NCBI GenBank assembly: GCA_041389495.1
Contig: JAWKRT010000001.1
Location: 992,001-1,056,000 of the forward strand
Direction of reading: 5' to 3'
Origin: Myxococcota bacterium
GTDB taxonomy: Bacteria > Myxococcota_A > UBA9160 > UBA4427
Length of the DNA stretch: 64,000 nucleotides
The translations under genes and the position numbers were made by a program. The number at the start of each line of letters is the position of its first letter. The stretch's first letter is position 1. This document shows, one piece after another, positions 16,833 through 26,132 of this stretch. A model generated the notes under the pieces. The model searched no databases, was not told the origin of the DNA, and worked only from the letters and a program-made list of their open reading frames with translations.

Positions 16833-18239
16833 GTGCAGAAACGGATCTACGGCCTCGAGACCGAGTACGGAATCATCTTCACGCCGGAAGGGCGCAAGAC
16901 GCTCCCCGTCGAGAAGGCGATCCGGTTCCTGTTCGAGAAGCTGATCACCACCGAGCACTTCCTCAACGTCTTCCTCGAGAACGGCGCGCGCTTCTACCAG
17001 GACACGGGTTGCCACCCCGAGTACGCCACGCCCGAGTGCATCTCGCCGCGCCAGCTCATCATCTACGACAAGGCCGGCGAGCGGATCCTCGAGGATCTCC
17101 AGGCCTACGCCGACGAGAAGATCCGCGAGGAGCGCATCCCCGGGAAGCTCTCGATCTTCAAGAACAACACGGACTTCGTCGGGAACAGCTACGGCTGCCA
17201 CGAGAACTACCTCGTCGACCGCGACGTCGACTTCTACTACCTCGCCGAGCAGCTGATTCCGTTCCTCGTCACGCGGCAGATCTACACCGGCGCCGGCAAG
17301 GTCTTCCAGACGCAGGACGGCGTGCACTACTGCGTGAGCCAGCGCGCGCAGCACATCTACCAGAAGATCTCGGGCACCACGACGAACGATCGCTCGATCA
17401 TCAACACGCGCGACGAGCCCCACGCGGACCGCGAGCGCTACCGCCGCCTGCACGTGATCGTCGGCGACAGCAACATGAGCGAGTACACGAACTTCCTGAA
17501 GGTGGGAGCGTGCTCGGTCGTGCTGCAGATGATCGAGGACAACTACATCAACAAGGACTTCACCCTCCGCAACCCGGTGAAGGCCATCAAGGACATCACG
17601 TACGACGTCACGTGCAAGCGTCGCCTGCGGCTCGACAACGGCCGCGAATACTCGCCGATCGAGATCCAGCGCGAGTACTGCGAGCTCGCGCAGAAGTACG
17701 TCGAGCAGTATCCGACCAGCGACGAGCACAAGCTCGCAGTCGCGATGTGGCAGGAGACGCTCGACGGGCTCGACAGCGATCCCGACAAGCTCGACCGCAA
17801 GATCGACTGGGTGATCAAGCGCAAGCTGATCCAGAACTGGATCGACAAGCACGGCGCGTCGTGGAGCGACCCGCGCGTGTTCATGCTCGACCTGCAGTAC
17901 CACGACATCCGGCTCAACCGCGGGCTCTACTATCTCCTCGAGCGCCGCGGCGCGGTCGATCGCTGCTTCAGCGACGACGAGATCATCAAGGCGAAGACCG
18001 AGCCGCCGCCGGACACGCGCGCGAAGATGCGCGGCGAGTTCATCAAGCTCGCGCGCCAGAACTCGATCCAGTACGACCTCGACTGGTCGAACATCCGGCT
18101 CGGCAACCTCCTGAACGTCCGCGTGATCTGCAACAACCCGTTCGAGACGGATACCGAGAAGGTCGCCGAGCTCGTGCGCACGATCCAGAAGACGAACCTG
18201 CGCAAGACGTCGCTCAGCAAGCTCGTCATCCAGTCGTAG
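16833..18239 (+). CDS. pafA: Pup-protein ligase PafA
   Basis: A 468-residue ligase that joins the Pup C-terminal Glu to substrate lysines using ATP. It starts MQKRIYGLETEYGI, and the nucleophile-site Asp is Asp57 in GARFYQDTGCHPEYATPE. The Dop loop is absent, which separates it from dop. Shared motifs with the paralogue include FKNNTDFVGNSYGCHENYL and NTRDEPHADRERYRRLHV. GTG start; no strong ribosome site is visible, and the gene follows prcA after 47 bases, so it probably relies on the upstream transcript. Confidence 0.96.
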   Translation: MQKRIYGLETEYGIIFTPEGRKTLPVEKAIRFLFEKLITTEHFLNVFLENGARFYQDTGCHPEYATPECISPRQLIIYDKAGERILEDLQAYADEKIREERIPGKLSIFKNNTDFVGNSYGCHENYLVDRDVDFYYLAEQLIPFLVTRQIYTGAGKVFQTQDGVHYCVSQRAQHIYQKISGTTTNDRSIINTRDEPHADRERYRRLHVIVGDSNMSEYTNFLKVGACSVVLQMIEDNYINKDFTLRNPVKAIKDITYDVTCKRRLRLDNGREYSPIEIQREYCELAQKYVEQYPTSDEHKLAVAMWQETLDGLDSDPDKLDRKIDWVIKRKLIQNWIDKHGASWSDPRVFMLDLQYHDIRLNRGLYYLLERRGAVDRCFSDDEIIKAKTEPPPDTRAKMRGEFIKLARQNSIQYDLDWSNIRLGNLLNVRVICNNPFETDTEKVAELVRTIQKTNLRKTSLSKLVIQS

Positions 18240-18256
18240 GGCGAACCGCGCGCCGG

Positions 18257-18276
18257 CGAACCGCGGCGTCGGTTCG
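18257..18276 (+). terminator. Hairpin after pafA
   Basis: Perfect 7-bp arms CGAACCG and CGGTTCG around the loop CGGCGT, starting 18 bases after the pafA stop. There is no U run. It plausibly marks the end of the proteasome transcript. Confidence 0.5.
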
Positions 18277-18395
18277 TCTGCGCTGCAATCGCGTCGCTGA
18301 CGCGAGCCAGTGCCTGGCGACGACCCCATTCACGCGGTCCGCCGACTTCGGGTAGGGTGTGCGCGCTCCGGAACCACCCGGCTCGAGGCCCCCTC

Positions 18396-19586
18396 ATGCG
18401 AACGCGCTCGCTCGTTCTCGGCTCCGCTCTCACCGTTGCGCTCGCCGCCGCACTCCACGGCGGCGCCCAGACCGACGTCGATGCTGGTCGGGCGTCGGAG
18501 GCCACCGCGGCCGCCGCCGACGCCGACTCGGCGCCGGACGGGGCGTCGTCCAACGAGACGCCTGCCGCGGACGCTGCAACGGCGGTGATCGACACCGCGG
18601 CCGCGGGCGGCGAGAGCGCTGCAGAGGCGACCGAGGAGGAGGAGATCGCGGTCGAGATCCCGCCCCTCGTCGAGGGCCCCGAGCCGCCCCGGCCTCTCTT
18701 CTCCGACGCGGACTTCGCGGCGACGCCCGAGGTCGTGCGGGGACGACTCGAAGCGGCGAACGACGCGGTCGCACGGCTCCACGCGGCCGTTCGCGCGACG
18801 ACCGACGCGGGGGCTCGCACCGCCGCGGCTCGGGCGGCACTCGAGGAGATCCGCGCGGCGCGCCGTGCCCTCGCCTACCACGGTGTGCGATTCGAGGAGC
18901 GCGACGGCGAGGTCGTCGGCGTGCTCGACGAGGACGCGCGGGTGGGCGTCGAGTCGTCCGTCGCCTTCGGTGCGGTCATCGCCCGGGCGCAGGCCATCGA
19001 GCAGGAGCTCCGCTCGTGCCTCGAGCTCTTCCCGAACACCTGCCACCAGCAGCTGGGCGGCGACCTCCGACAGCTCGGGCGGTTCGATGCCGCGAGCGAT
19101 CTGAACCTGCCCGACGGCGATGAGCGCATCGCGTCGACACCGACGATGGGGCTCTCGGCGCTCGTGGCCGTGTACCTGCCCGACCCGCCCGTTCCCGCCG
19201 AGCCGAAGGTCTCGGACGAGGGGAGCGAGGAAGAGGTCGTCGCGAAGCGCAAGAAGGCTCGCAAGGACTTCGAGCTCGCGATGAAGACCTTCATCGCGAC
19301 GCGCGCAGCGACCCAGCAGGCGCGCACTCCGCACCACCTCGTGAACTACGCGCTGTCGACGGGCGTGCTCGTCGACACGATCACGGAGAAGCGCGTGCGC
19401 ATCCTGGACGACGGCGAGAAGGAGGACGTCGAGCCTGCGGCGGCCAAGGAGCTGCGCGACGCCGACGACCCGGTCGACGAGACCCGCGTCGATGCCGTCT
19501 GGGCGCTGATCGCGAAGGTCGAGAAGGAGGAGGCCGACTACCGGCGCGAGCTCGCGCGAACGACGGCGCGCGCTGCGACCGAGTAG
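18396..19586 (+). CDS. Exported acidic protein of unknown function
   Basis: A 396-residue product with a signal peptide (SLVLGSALTVALAAALHGGA). Residues 27-100 are disordered and rich in Ala, Asp, Glu and Thr. The rest is largely helical with a run of Arg/Glu/Ala (RLEAANDAVARLHAAVRATT) and a Lys-rich stretch (EEVVAKRKKARKDFELAMK). Only two Cys are seen, close together in SCLELFPNTCHQQ, which could form a disulfide. I do not recognise a family. It lies 157 bases after pafA and 76 bases before another small membrane protein. Confidence 0.6.
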   Translation: MRTRSLVLGSALTVALAAALHGGAQTDVDAGRASEATAAAADADSAPDGASSNETPAADAATAVIDTAAAGGESAAEATEEEEIAVEIPPLVEGPEPPRPLFSDADFAATPEVVRGRLEAANDAVARLHAAVRATTDAGARTAAARAALEEIRAARRALAYHGVRFEERDGEVVGVLDEDARVGVESSVAFGAVIARAQAIEQELRSCLELFPNTCHQQLGGDLRQLGRFDAASDLNLPDGDERIASTPTMGLSALVAVYLPDPPVPAEPKVSDEGSEEEVVAKRKKARKDFELAMKTFIATRAATQQARTPHHLVNYALSTGVLVDTITEKRVRILDDGEKEDVEPAAAKELRDADDPVDETRVDAVWALIAKVEKEEADYRRELARTTARAATE

Positions 19587-19662
19587 CCGCTTCGCCCACG
19601 CATCGAGCCCGGTCGCGGCGCCACGTGCGGCGCGGCGGCACGCTCGCCGAACGAGGTGTCCC

Positions 19663-20133
19663 ATGCCCCCGACGACGACTCCGCCCGACGCGACCGCCGC
19701 GCGCGCCGACCTCCGCCTGGTCGGTGCGAACGCCGAACCGGCGGCACGGGCGCCGACCCCCTCCGAGGGAGAGCGCGAGCGGCCCCGGTCGTCGCGTCTC
19801 GCCTGGCTCGCGCTCGCTGCGGCGCTCGTCTTCGCATGGCTCTGGCTGACGCAGCTCGAGCGCTCGAACGCGCTCGAGGCGACGCTCGCCGCTCGCGACC
19901 GCGAGCTCGCGGCCGCGCAGGAGCACATCGGGGCCTGGGAGGCGCACGACGCTCGCGTTCGCGGCGGCGTCCGCCAGGTCGCGAGCACGCTCGCGGCGCT
20001 CGAGGCCCTGCTGGACGCGGCGCCGGCTCCGCTCGCCGATGCCGCCGACACGAGCACCGATTCCGGGTCGGGCTCCCGGGGCGCGCCGAGCGCCCCGGAA
20101 GTCGCCACCGACGCGCCGCCCGACGCCGACTAG
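19663..20133 (+). CDS. Single-pass membrane protein with coiled coil, unknown function
   Basis: A 156-residue protein: a Pro/Ala-rich N terminus of about 43 residues, one membrane helix (LAWLALAAALVFAWLWLTQL), then a predicted coiled coil (ALEATLAARDRELAAAQEHI) and a low-complexity acidic tail. The topology resembles small bitopic division or shape proteins, and it precedes mreB by 174 bases, but no homologue is recognised and any link to MreB is inference. Confidence 0.55.
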   Translation: MPPTTTPPDATAARADLRLVGANAEPAARAPTPSEGERERPRSSRLAWLALAAALVFAWLWLTQLERSNALEATLAARDRELAAAQEHIGAWEAHDARVRGGVRQVASTLAALEALLDAAPAPLADAADTSTDSGSGSRGAPSAPEVATDAPPDAD

Positions 20134-20307
20134 CGCCTCCGCGCGCCGCCCGTCCGCATCGCGCCTCGGGATGCGGACATCCCCTTCGCGCGCGCGACAT
20201 TGCGCTCAACCCCTGCAGGCAGCTTCCGATACGGGCCCAAGGCCCGTCCCGCGGAGGGCGCGCGCGACCGCGTGCGCGGCGGGCTCCACTGCAGGGGACA
20301 TACATCG

Positions 20308-21345
20308 ATGCTGCTCGACGCCATCGCCGGCTGGTTCTCGCACGACCTGGCCATCGACCTCGGTACCGCGAACACGCTCGTGTACGGCAAGGGTCAGGGT
20401 CTCATCTGCTCGGAGCCTTCGGTGGTGGCGGTGACCGAGGACCGGAACGGTCGCGGTCAGAAGGTCCTCGCGGTCGGCCACGCCGCGAAGGAGATGCTCG
20501 GTCGCACGCCGGGCTCGATCCAGGCGATCCGCCCGATCAAGGACGGCGTGATCGCGGACTTCGAGATCACCGAGGCGATGCTCCGCTACTTCATCCAGCG
20601 CGCGCACAACCGCGCGAAGCTCGTCCGTCCCCGGATCGTGATCTGCGTCCCGCCGTGCATCACGAGCGTCGAGAAGCGCGCCGTGCGCGAGAGCGCACTG
20701 TCCGCGGGCGCGCGCGAAGTGTTCCTCATCGAGGAGCCGATGGCGGCGGCGATCGGCGCCGGACTCGACGTGACCGCGCCGACGGGCAACATGGTCGTGG
20801 ACATCGGCGGCGGTACGACGGACGTCGCCGTCATCTCGCTCTCGGGCATCGTGACGTCGCGCTCCATCCGGACCGGCGGCGACAAGATGGACGAGGCGAT
20901 CATCAACTACGTCAAGCGCAAGTACAACATGCTGATCGGCGAGCGCACCGCGGAAGAGGTCAAGATGACGATCGGCACCGCGGCCGCGCACACGAAGACC
21001 GCGACGATGGAGCTCAAGGGCCGCGACCTCGTCGCAGGGATCCCGAAGGTCGTCGTGACGACCAGCGACGAGATCCGCGAGGCGCTCGTCGAGCCGATCC
21101 ACGCCATCGTCGAGACCGTGCACCTGACGCTCGAGCGCACGCCGCCCGAGCTCGCGGCCGACATCGTCGACCGCGGGATCATGCTCGTCGGAGGCGGCTC
21201 GCTGCTCCGCGACCTCGACCACGTGCTGCGCCAGGAGACGAAGCTCCCGATCCTCCGCAGCGAGGATCCGTACACCGCCGTCGTCCACGGCGCCGGGCAG
21301 GCGCTCGACGACCTCACGCTGCTCCGCGAGGTCGCGATCCAGTAG
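20308..21345 (+). CDS. mreB: Rod-shape-determining actin homologue MreB
   Basis: A 345-residue protein with the MreB N terminus DLAIDLGTANTLVYGKGQG, phosphate-2 motif NMVVDIGGGTTDVAVISL and the adenosine motif GIMLVGGGSLLRDLD. It forms membrane-bound filaments that direct wall elongation. The ATG at 20308 is chosen because it gives the standard short amphipathic start (MLLDAIAGWF) and has GGGGACA upstream. mreC, mreD, pbpA and rodA do not follow: the next gene is convergent. Confidence 0.97.
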   Translation: MLLDAIAGWFSHDLAIDLGTANTLVYGKGQGLICSEPSVVAVTEDRNGRGQKVLAVGHAAKEMLGRTPGSIQAIRPIKDGVIADFEITEAMLRYFIQRAHNRAKLVRPRIVICVPPCITSVEKRAVRESALSAGAREVFLIEEPMAAAIGAGLDVTAPTGNMVVDIGGGTTDVAVISLSGIVTSRSIRTGGDKMDEAIINYVKRKYNMLIGERTAEEVKMTIGTAAAHTKTATMELKGRDLVAGIPKVVVTTSDEIREALVEPIHAIVETVHLTLERTPPELAADIVDRGIMLVGGGSLLRDLDHVLRQETKLPILRSEDPYTAVVHGAGQALDDLTLLREVAIQ

Positions 21346-21392
21346 CTGCGATCCGGTCGCGGCCGCTCGACCTCCCGCCGCCCGCCGAACGC

Positions 21393-22340
21393 TCAGCTCT
21401 CCGCGACGTAGAACTGCGACGCCCACTTGCGGAACGTCGCGATCGGCTGCTCGCTCGGCGCGAGCGCCGGGCGCGGCATCGCGAACTTCGACTCCCAGAT
21501 CGGGATGTCCTGCTGGAACTGGCGCCGCACCTCCTCGGCGAAGCTCTTCCCGACCTTGGCGGAGAGCTCGTCCCCTGCGTGGTAGAACGTGAAGCGCGCG
21601 TGGACGTGGTCCGCGTCGATCGCCGTCATCGCCGACACCTGGGTCACGCGGCTCACGAGATCGAAGTGCGTGATTCCGACGCCGGGCCCGAAGCTGTTCG
21701 ACTCGAGTGCTCCGTCGATCGGCCCGCGCGCCGAGTTGTACTGCTGGCGGCTCGCCACCTTCCGGAACGGGCCGTCGAGCGTGAGCTCGCCGACCTGCCC
21801 GATGCGCTCGAGTCCGTGCACGAACTTGAAGTGCGCCATGTCGACCGAGTTCTCCGCGATCTCCTGCCACGCGGTCGCGACCGTGAAGTCGAGCCTGCCG
21901 CATTCGACGGCGTCGTCTCCGAGTGCATCCGGCACGTCGAACGTCGGCGCGACCGCCGGGTCGGGGTGATACCAGGCGAGCAGCAGCCGATTGCGCACGA
22001 CCGTCGGGTAGACGCGCAGCCTCGCGTTCGGGTGGGGCCGGTCTGCGTAGGGAACGCAGGTGTTCGCGCCGTCGGGCCCGAACGACCAGCCGTGGAACGG
22101 ACACACGAGCTGGCCGTCGCGCACGGTTCCTCCCACGCCGAGGTGCGCGCCGAGATGTGGACAGCGCGCGTCGACGAGCCGGACGTCGTCGCCGTCGCGC
22201 CACAGCACGAGCTCCCGCCCGAAGTACGCGAGCCGCGTGACCGGCTCCGAGGGCAGCTCGTCGATGCGCGCGATGCCGAACCAGCCGAACGGAATCGGGT
22301 AGGGGAATCGCGAGGAGTGCGTCGACGCGGACGCGGTCAT
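21393..22340 (-). CDS. Rieske [2Fe-2S] oxygenase, KshA/Neverland-like alpha subunit
   Basis: A 315-residue oxygenase. The Rieske cluster ligands are Cys60-x-His62 (RCPHLGAH) and Cys80-x2-His83 (CPFHGWSFG). The mononuclear iron site lies in AENSVDMAHFKFVHG. The compact size and the AWQEIAENSVDMAHFKFVHG region resemble 3-ketosteroid 9-alpha-hydroxylase (KshA) and the DAF-36/Neverland cholesterol 7-desaturase group more than aromatic ring dioxygenases, but the substrate cannot be fixed from sequence. A reductase partner is not adjacent. GGAGG lies 9 bases before the ATG. Confidence 0.85.
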   Translation of the reverse strand: MTASASTHSSRFPYPIPFGWFGIARIDELPSEPVTRLAYFGRELVLWRDGDDVRLVDARCPHLGAHLGVGGTVRDGQLVCPFHGWSFGPDGANTCVPYADRPHPNARLRVYPTVVRNRLLLAWYHPDPAVAPTFDVPDALGDDAVECGRLDFTVATAWQEIAENSVDMAHFKFVHGLERIGQVGELTLDGPFRKVASRQQYNSARGPIDGALESNSFGPGVGITHFDLVSRVTQVSAMTAIDADHVHARFTFYHAGDELSAKVGKSFAEEVRRQFQQDIPIWESKFAMPRPALAPSEQPIATFRKWASQFYVAES

Positions 22341-22642
22341 GGTGTGGCCTCCGGGTGGATGGGCCGCGCGCGGCGAGACGCGCGCGACGTCGGGACGCCC
22401 CGTCTCGCAGTGGGACGAGGTTCGCGCGAGATGCTAGGAGCGCGCGACGCCCGCGGTCAACGTCGCGTCGCGTCGCGGCGGAGGCATTCGCACCTAACAT
22501 CTCGGAGGTGGCGCCGGATGGCGAGGCGCGAGCGTACGGCGCGTCCGGCGGTACGGGCGGCGCGCCCCTGCATGCCCCGGCTCGACGCCGCCCCCGTCGA
22601 CGTGCTACGTCCCGGCGCACGTACAACCTGGGAGTCCGTACC
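22341..22642. other. 302-bp divergent intergenic region, Rieske gene and pyc
   Basis: Holds a good promoter candidate for the reverse-strand Rieske gene at 22431-22460 (entered separately). For the forward pyruvate carboxylase gene only a possible -10 (TAACAT at 22494-22499) can be seen, without a convincing -35. No small gene is recognised. Confidence 0.5.
22431..22460 (-). promoter_or_regulatory. Candidate sigma-70 promoter of the Rieske oxygenase gene
   Basis: On the reverse strand, TTGACC (22460-22455), an 18-base spacer and TAGCAT (22436-22431). Five of six -35 and four of six -10 bases match the consensus. A start near 22424 would give a leader of about 84 bases. Confidence 0.55.
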
Positions 22643-25600
22643 TTGGCCCCGATCGAACGGTTGCTGATCGCCAACCGCGGAGAGATCGCGATCCGCATCC
22701 ATCGCGCGTGTGCCGATCTCGGCATCCGCTCGATCGCCATCCACTCCCACGAGGACCGCTACTCGCTGCACCGCTTCAAGGCCGACGAGGCCTACCCGCT
22801 CGGCGACGCGGGCGAGCCCGTGCGCGCGTACCTCGACGTCGGGCGCATCCTGGGCGTGGCGCGCGAGGCGCGCGCCGACGCCGTCCACCCCGGGTACGGC
22901 TTCCTGTCCGAGAACGCGACCTTCGCGGCCGCCGTGCGGCGCGCCGGGCTGCGGTTCGTCGGCCCGACGCCCGAGCTGCTCGAGCAGCTGGGCGACAAGG
23001 TGCGCGCGCGCGAGGCGGCCGAGCGCGCAGGGCTGCCGCTGATCCCGGGAAGCCCGCCGGTCGCGACGCTCGAGGAGGCGCGCGCGCAGGCCGAGGCGAT
23101 CGGCTACCCGCTGATGGTCAAGGCCGCGGGCGGCGGCGGCGGCCGCGGCCTGCGCATCGCGCGCACCCCGCGCGACCTCGAGGTGGCCTTCGGGTCGGCG
23201 CGCAGCGAAGCGGGGAGCGCCTTCGGAAACGACGCCGTCTTCCTCGAGCGCCTGCTCGAGCGCCCGAAGCACATCGAGGTGCAGATCCTCGCGGACGAGC
23301 ACGGCGACGTCGTCCATCTCTGGGAGCGCGACTGCTCGATCCAGCGCCGCCACCAGAAGGTGCTCGAGCTCGCTCCCGCGCCCCATCTCGACCCGGACGT
23401 CCGTCGCGCGCTGTGCGAGAGCGCGGTCGCCTTCGCGCGCAGCGTCGGCTACCGCAACGCCGGCACCGTCGAGTTCCTGCTCGAGGGCGACGAGTTCTTC
23501 TTCATCGAGATGAACCCGCGCATCCAGGTCGAGCACACCGTCACCGAGGAGGTGACGGGCATCGATCTCGTCGCGTCGCAGATCCGCATCGCGGAGGGCG
23601 CGACGCTCGAGGAGCTCGGCATCCGCCAGGACGAGATCGCGACGCGCGGCGTCGCGATCCAGTGCCGGATCACGACCGAGAACCCGCAGAACCGCTTCAC
23701 GCCCGACTTCGGCCGCATCTCCGGCTATCGCTCGCCCGGCGGCCCCGGCGTTCGTCTCGACGCGGGATCCGCGTTCACCGGCGCGCTGATCACCCCGTAC
23801 TACGACTCGCTGCTCGTCAAGCTGACGACGCGCGGTCGCAACCTCGAGGACGTGGCGCGCCGCGCGCGGCGCGCGCTCTCGGAGTTCCGCGTGCGCGGCG
23901 TCGAGACGAACGTCCAGTTCCTCGAGAACCTGCTGCGCCACCCGAGCTTCCTGGCAGGCGAGTGCACGACGCACTTCATCGACGAGACGCCCGAGCTGCT
24001 CGCGACCCGCGAGCGCGGCGACGGCGGCGACGAGCTCGTCCGCTACCTCGCCGACGTCACCGTGAACGGGCGCCCCGGCGTCGATCGGCGAGCCCGCCCG
24101 TCGCGCTCGCACGAGCCGTTCGTGCCCGGCTGGGACGCGAGCGTCCCGCCGCCTCCGGGAACGCGCCAGATCCTCGAAGAGCGCGGCGCGGAGGGCTTCG
24201 TCGCGTGGATGGCGGCCGAACGGCGGCTGCTCGTCACGGACACCACGTTCCGCGATGCGCACCAGTCGCTCCTCGCGACGCGCATGCGCACGCACGACAT
24301 GCTCGCCGTGGCGCCGGCGCTCGCGCGCTCGGCCTCCGGGCTCTTCTCGCTCGAGATGTGGGGTGGCGCCACGTTCGACGTCGCGATGCGCTTCCTCGAC
24401 GAGGATCCGTGGGAACGGCTCGACCGGCTGCGCGAGGCCATCCCCAACATCCTGTTCCAGATGCTGCTGCGCGGCGCGAACGCGGTCGGCTACACGACCT
24501 ATCCCGACGCCGTGGTCCGCCGGTTCGTCCGCGAGGCGGCGGCGCGCGGCATCGACCTCTTCCGGATCTTCGACTCCCTCAACTGGACCGAGCAGATGCA
24601 GGTCGCGATCGACGCCGTGCGCGAGAGCGGGAAGATCGCCGAGGCGGCGATCTGCTACACGGGCGACATCCTCGACCCTTCGCGCGAGCGCTATGCGCTC
24701 GACTACTACGTGAAGCTCGCGAAGGATCTCGTCGACCGCGGCGCGCACGTGATCGCGATCAAGGACATGGCGGGGCTGCTCAAGCCCTACGCGGCAGGGC
24801 GGCTCGTGCGGGCGCTGAAGGACGAGGTCGGCGTCCCCATCCATCTCCACTCGCACGACACGGCGGGCGTGCAGGCGGCGGCCTATCTGCAGGCCGCCGA
24901 GGCGGGCGTCGATGCGGTCGACTGCGCGTTCGGTCCGCTCTCGGGCTCGACGTCGCAGCCCAACCTGCAGAGCGTCGTGGCGATGATGGAGGCGAACGAC
25001 GAGCGTCGCACCGGCCTCCCGCTCCACGATCTGCTCGCGTTCGACGCGTACTGGGAGGCGACGCGCGAGCTCTACGCCGCGTTCGATCGCGCGCCGCGCA
25101 CGGGCAGCGCCGAGGTGTACGAGCACGAGATCCCCGGCGGCCAGTACACGAACCTGCGCGCGCAGGCGGTCGCGCTCGGTCTCGGCGACCGCTGGCGCGA
25201 GGTGACGCGCATGTACGCGCGCGTCAACGACATGTTCGGCGACATCGTGAAGGTGACGCCGTCGTCGAAGGTCGTCGGCGATCTCGCGCTGTACATGCTG
25301 TCGAACGATCTCGAGCCCGAGGCGGTGCTCGAGCGCGGGAGCGACATCTCGTTCCCCGAGAGCGTGATCGGGTTCTTCGAGGGCCGCATCGGCCAGCCCG
25401 CGTACGGATTCCCGGAGCGCCTGCAGCAGCTCGTGCTCAAGGGGCGCGCTCCGATCACGGGTCGGCCGGGCGCCGACCTCCCCGACATCGACTGGGACGT
25501 CGCGGCGCGCGAGGCGGGCGAGCTGCTCGGGCGCGACCCGTCCGCTTCCGACGTGCTCTCGTACGTGCTCTACCCGCGCGTCTTCCGCGACTTCGCGAAG

Positions 25601-26110
25601 GCGCGATCGAACGAGGGCGACGTGTCGGCGCTGCCGACGCGCGCCTTCTTCTTCGGCCTCGAGGCGGGCGAGGAGGTGCACGTCCAGCTCGAGCCGGGCA
25701 AGGTGAGCGTGATCCGCCTGATCGGGATCGGCGAGCCCAACGAGGAAGGGCGCATCCCGCTCTTCTTCGAGCTCGATGGTCAGCCGCAGCGCGTCAGCGT
25801 CCGCAGCGCGAGCCTCGCGAGCACCGTGCAGGAGCACCGCAAGGCCGACCCCGACGACCCGCGTCACGTCGCGGCGCCGCTCACGGGTCTCGTCGCTTCC
25901 TACTCGCACGAGGTCGGTGACCGCGTCGCGGCCGGCGAGCGCCTGTGCGTGATCGAGGCGATGAAGATGGAGACGAACGTCTTCGGAACCATCGACGCGA
26001 AGCTCGCCGAGATCGTCGTGCCGGCCGGTGAGCGCGTCGAGGCGGGCGACCTGCTCGCGCTGCTCGAGCCGGCGGGCGACGCGACGGAAGCGGGCGCGGC
26101 GAAGAGCTGA
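22643..26110 (+). CDS. pyc: Pyruvate carboxylase
   Basis: A 1155-residue single-chain biotin enzyme that makes oxaloacetate from pyruvate, bicarbonate and ATP. The biotin carboxylase domain starts IERLLIANRGEIAIRIHRAC and has the ATP-grasp loop KAAGGGGGRGLRI. The carboxyltransferase domain begins near residue 533 (TTFRDAHQSLLATRMRT) with the metal-site HLHSHDTAG. The biotin carrier domain has Lys1108 in EAMKMET. The TTG at 22643 is chosen because it yields the standard N terminus and length, and GGGAG lies 8 bases upstream; there is no nearby ATG or GTG. Single-chain, alpha4-type enzyme. Confidence 0.94.
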   Translation: MAPIERLLIANRGEIAIRIHRACADLGIRSIAIHSHEDRYSLHRFKADEAYPLGDAGEPVRAYLDVGRILGVAREARADAVHPGYGFLSENATFAAAVRRAGLRFVGPTPELLEQLGDKVRAREAAERAGLPLIPGSPPVATLEEARAQAEAIGYPLMVKAAGGGGGRGLRIARTPRDLEVAFGSARSEAGSAFGNDAVFLERLLERPKHIEVQILADEHGDVVHLWERDCSIQRRHQKVLELAPAPHLDPDVRRALCESAVAFARSVGYRNAGTVEFLLEGDEFFFIEMNPRIQVEHTVTEEVTGIDLVASQIRIAEGATLEELGIRQDEIATRGVAIQCRITTENPQNRFTPDFGRISGYRSPGGPGVRLDAGSAFTGALITPYYDSLLVKLTTRGRNLEDVARRARRALSEFRVRGVETNVQFLENLLRHPSFLAGECTTHFIDETPELLATRERGDGGDELVRYLADVTVNGRPGVDRRARPSRSHEPFVPGWDASVPPPPGTRQILEERGAEGFVAWMAAERRLLVTDTTFRDAHQSLLATRMRTHDMLAVAPALARSASGLFSLEMWGGATFDVAMRFLDEDPWERLDRLREAIPNILFQMLLRGANAVGYTTYPDAVVRRFVREAAARGIDLFRIFDSLNWTEQMQVAIDAVRESGKIAEAAICYTGDILDPSRERYALDYYVKLAKDLVDRGAHVIAIKDMAGLLKPYAAGRLVRALKDEVGVPIHLHSHDTAGVQAAAYLQAAEAGVDAVDCAFGPLSGSTSQPNLQSVVAMMEANDERRTGLPLHDLLAFDAYWEATRELYAAFDRAPRTGSAEVYEHEIPGGQYTNLRAQAVALGLGDRWREVTRMYARVNDMFGDIVKVTPSSKVVGDLALYMLSNDLEPEAVLERGSDISFPESVIGFFEGRIGQPAYGFPERLQQLVLKGRAPITGRPGADLPDIDWDVAAREAGELLGRDPSASDVLSYVLYPRVFRDFAKARSNEGDVSALPTRAFFFGLEAGEEVHVQLEPGKVSVIRLIGIGEPNEEGRIPLFFELDGQPQRVSVRSASLASTVQEHRKADPDDPRHVAAPLTGLVASYSHEVGDRVAAGERLCVIEAMKMETNVFGTIDAKLAEIVVPAGERVEAGDLLALLEPAGDATEAGAAKS

Positions 26111-26132
26111 GACGCGCCCGCGTTCGAGCGCG

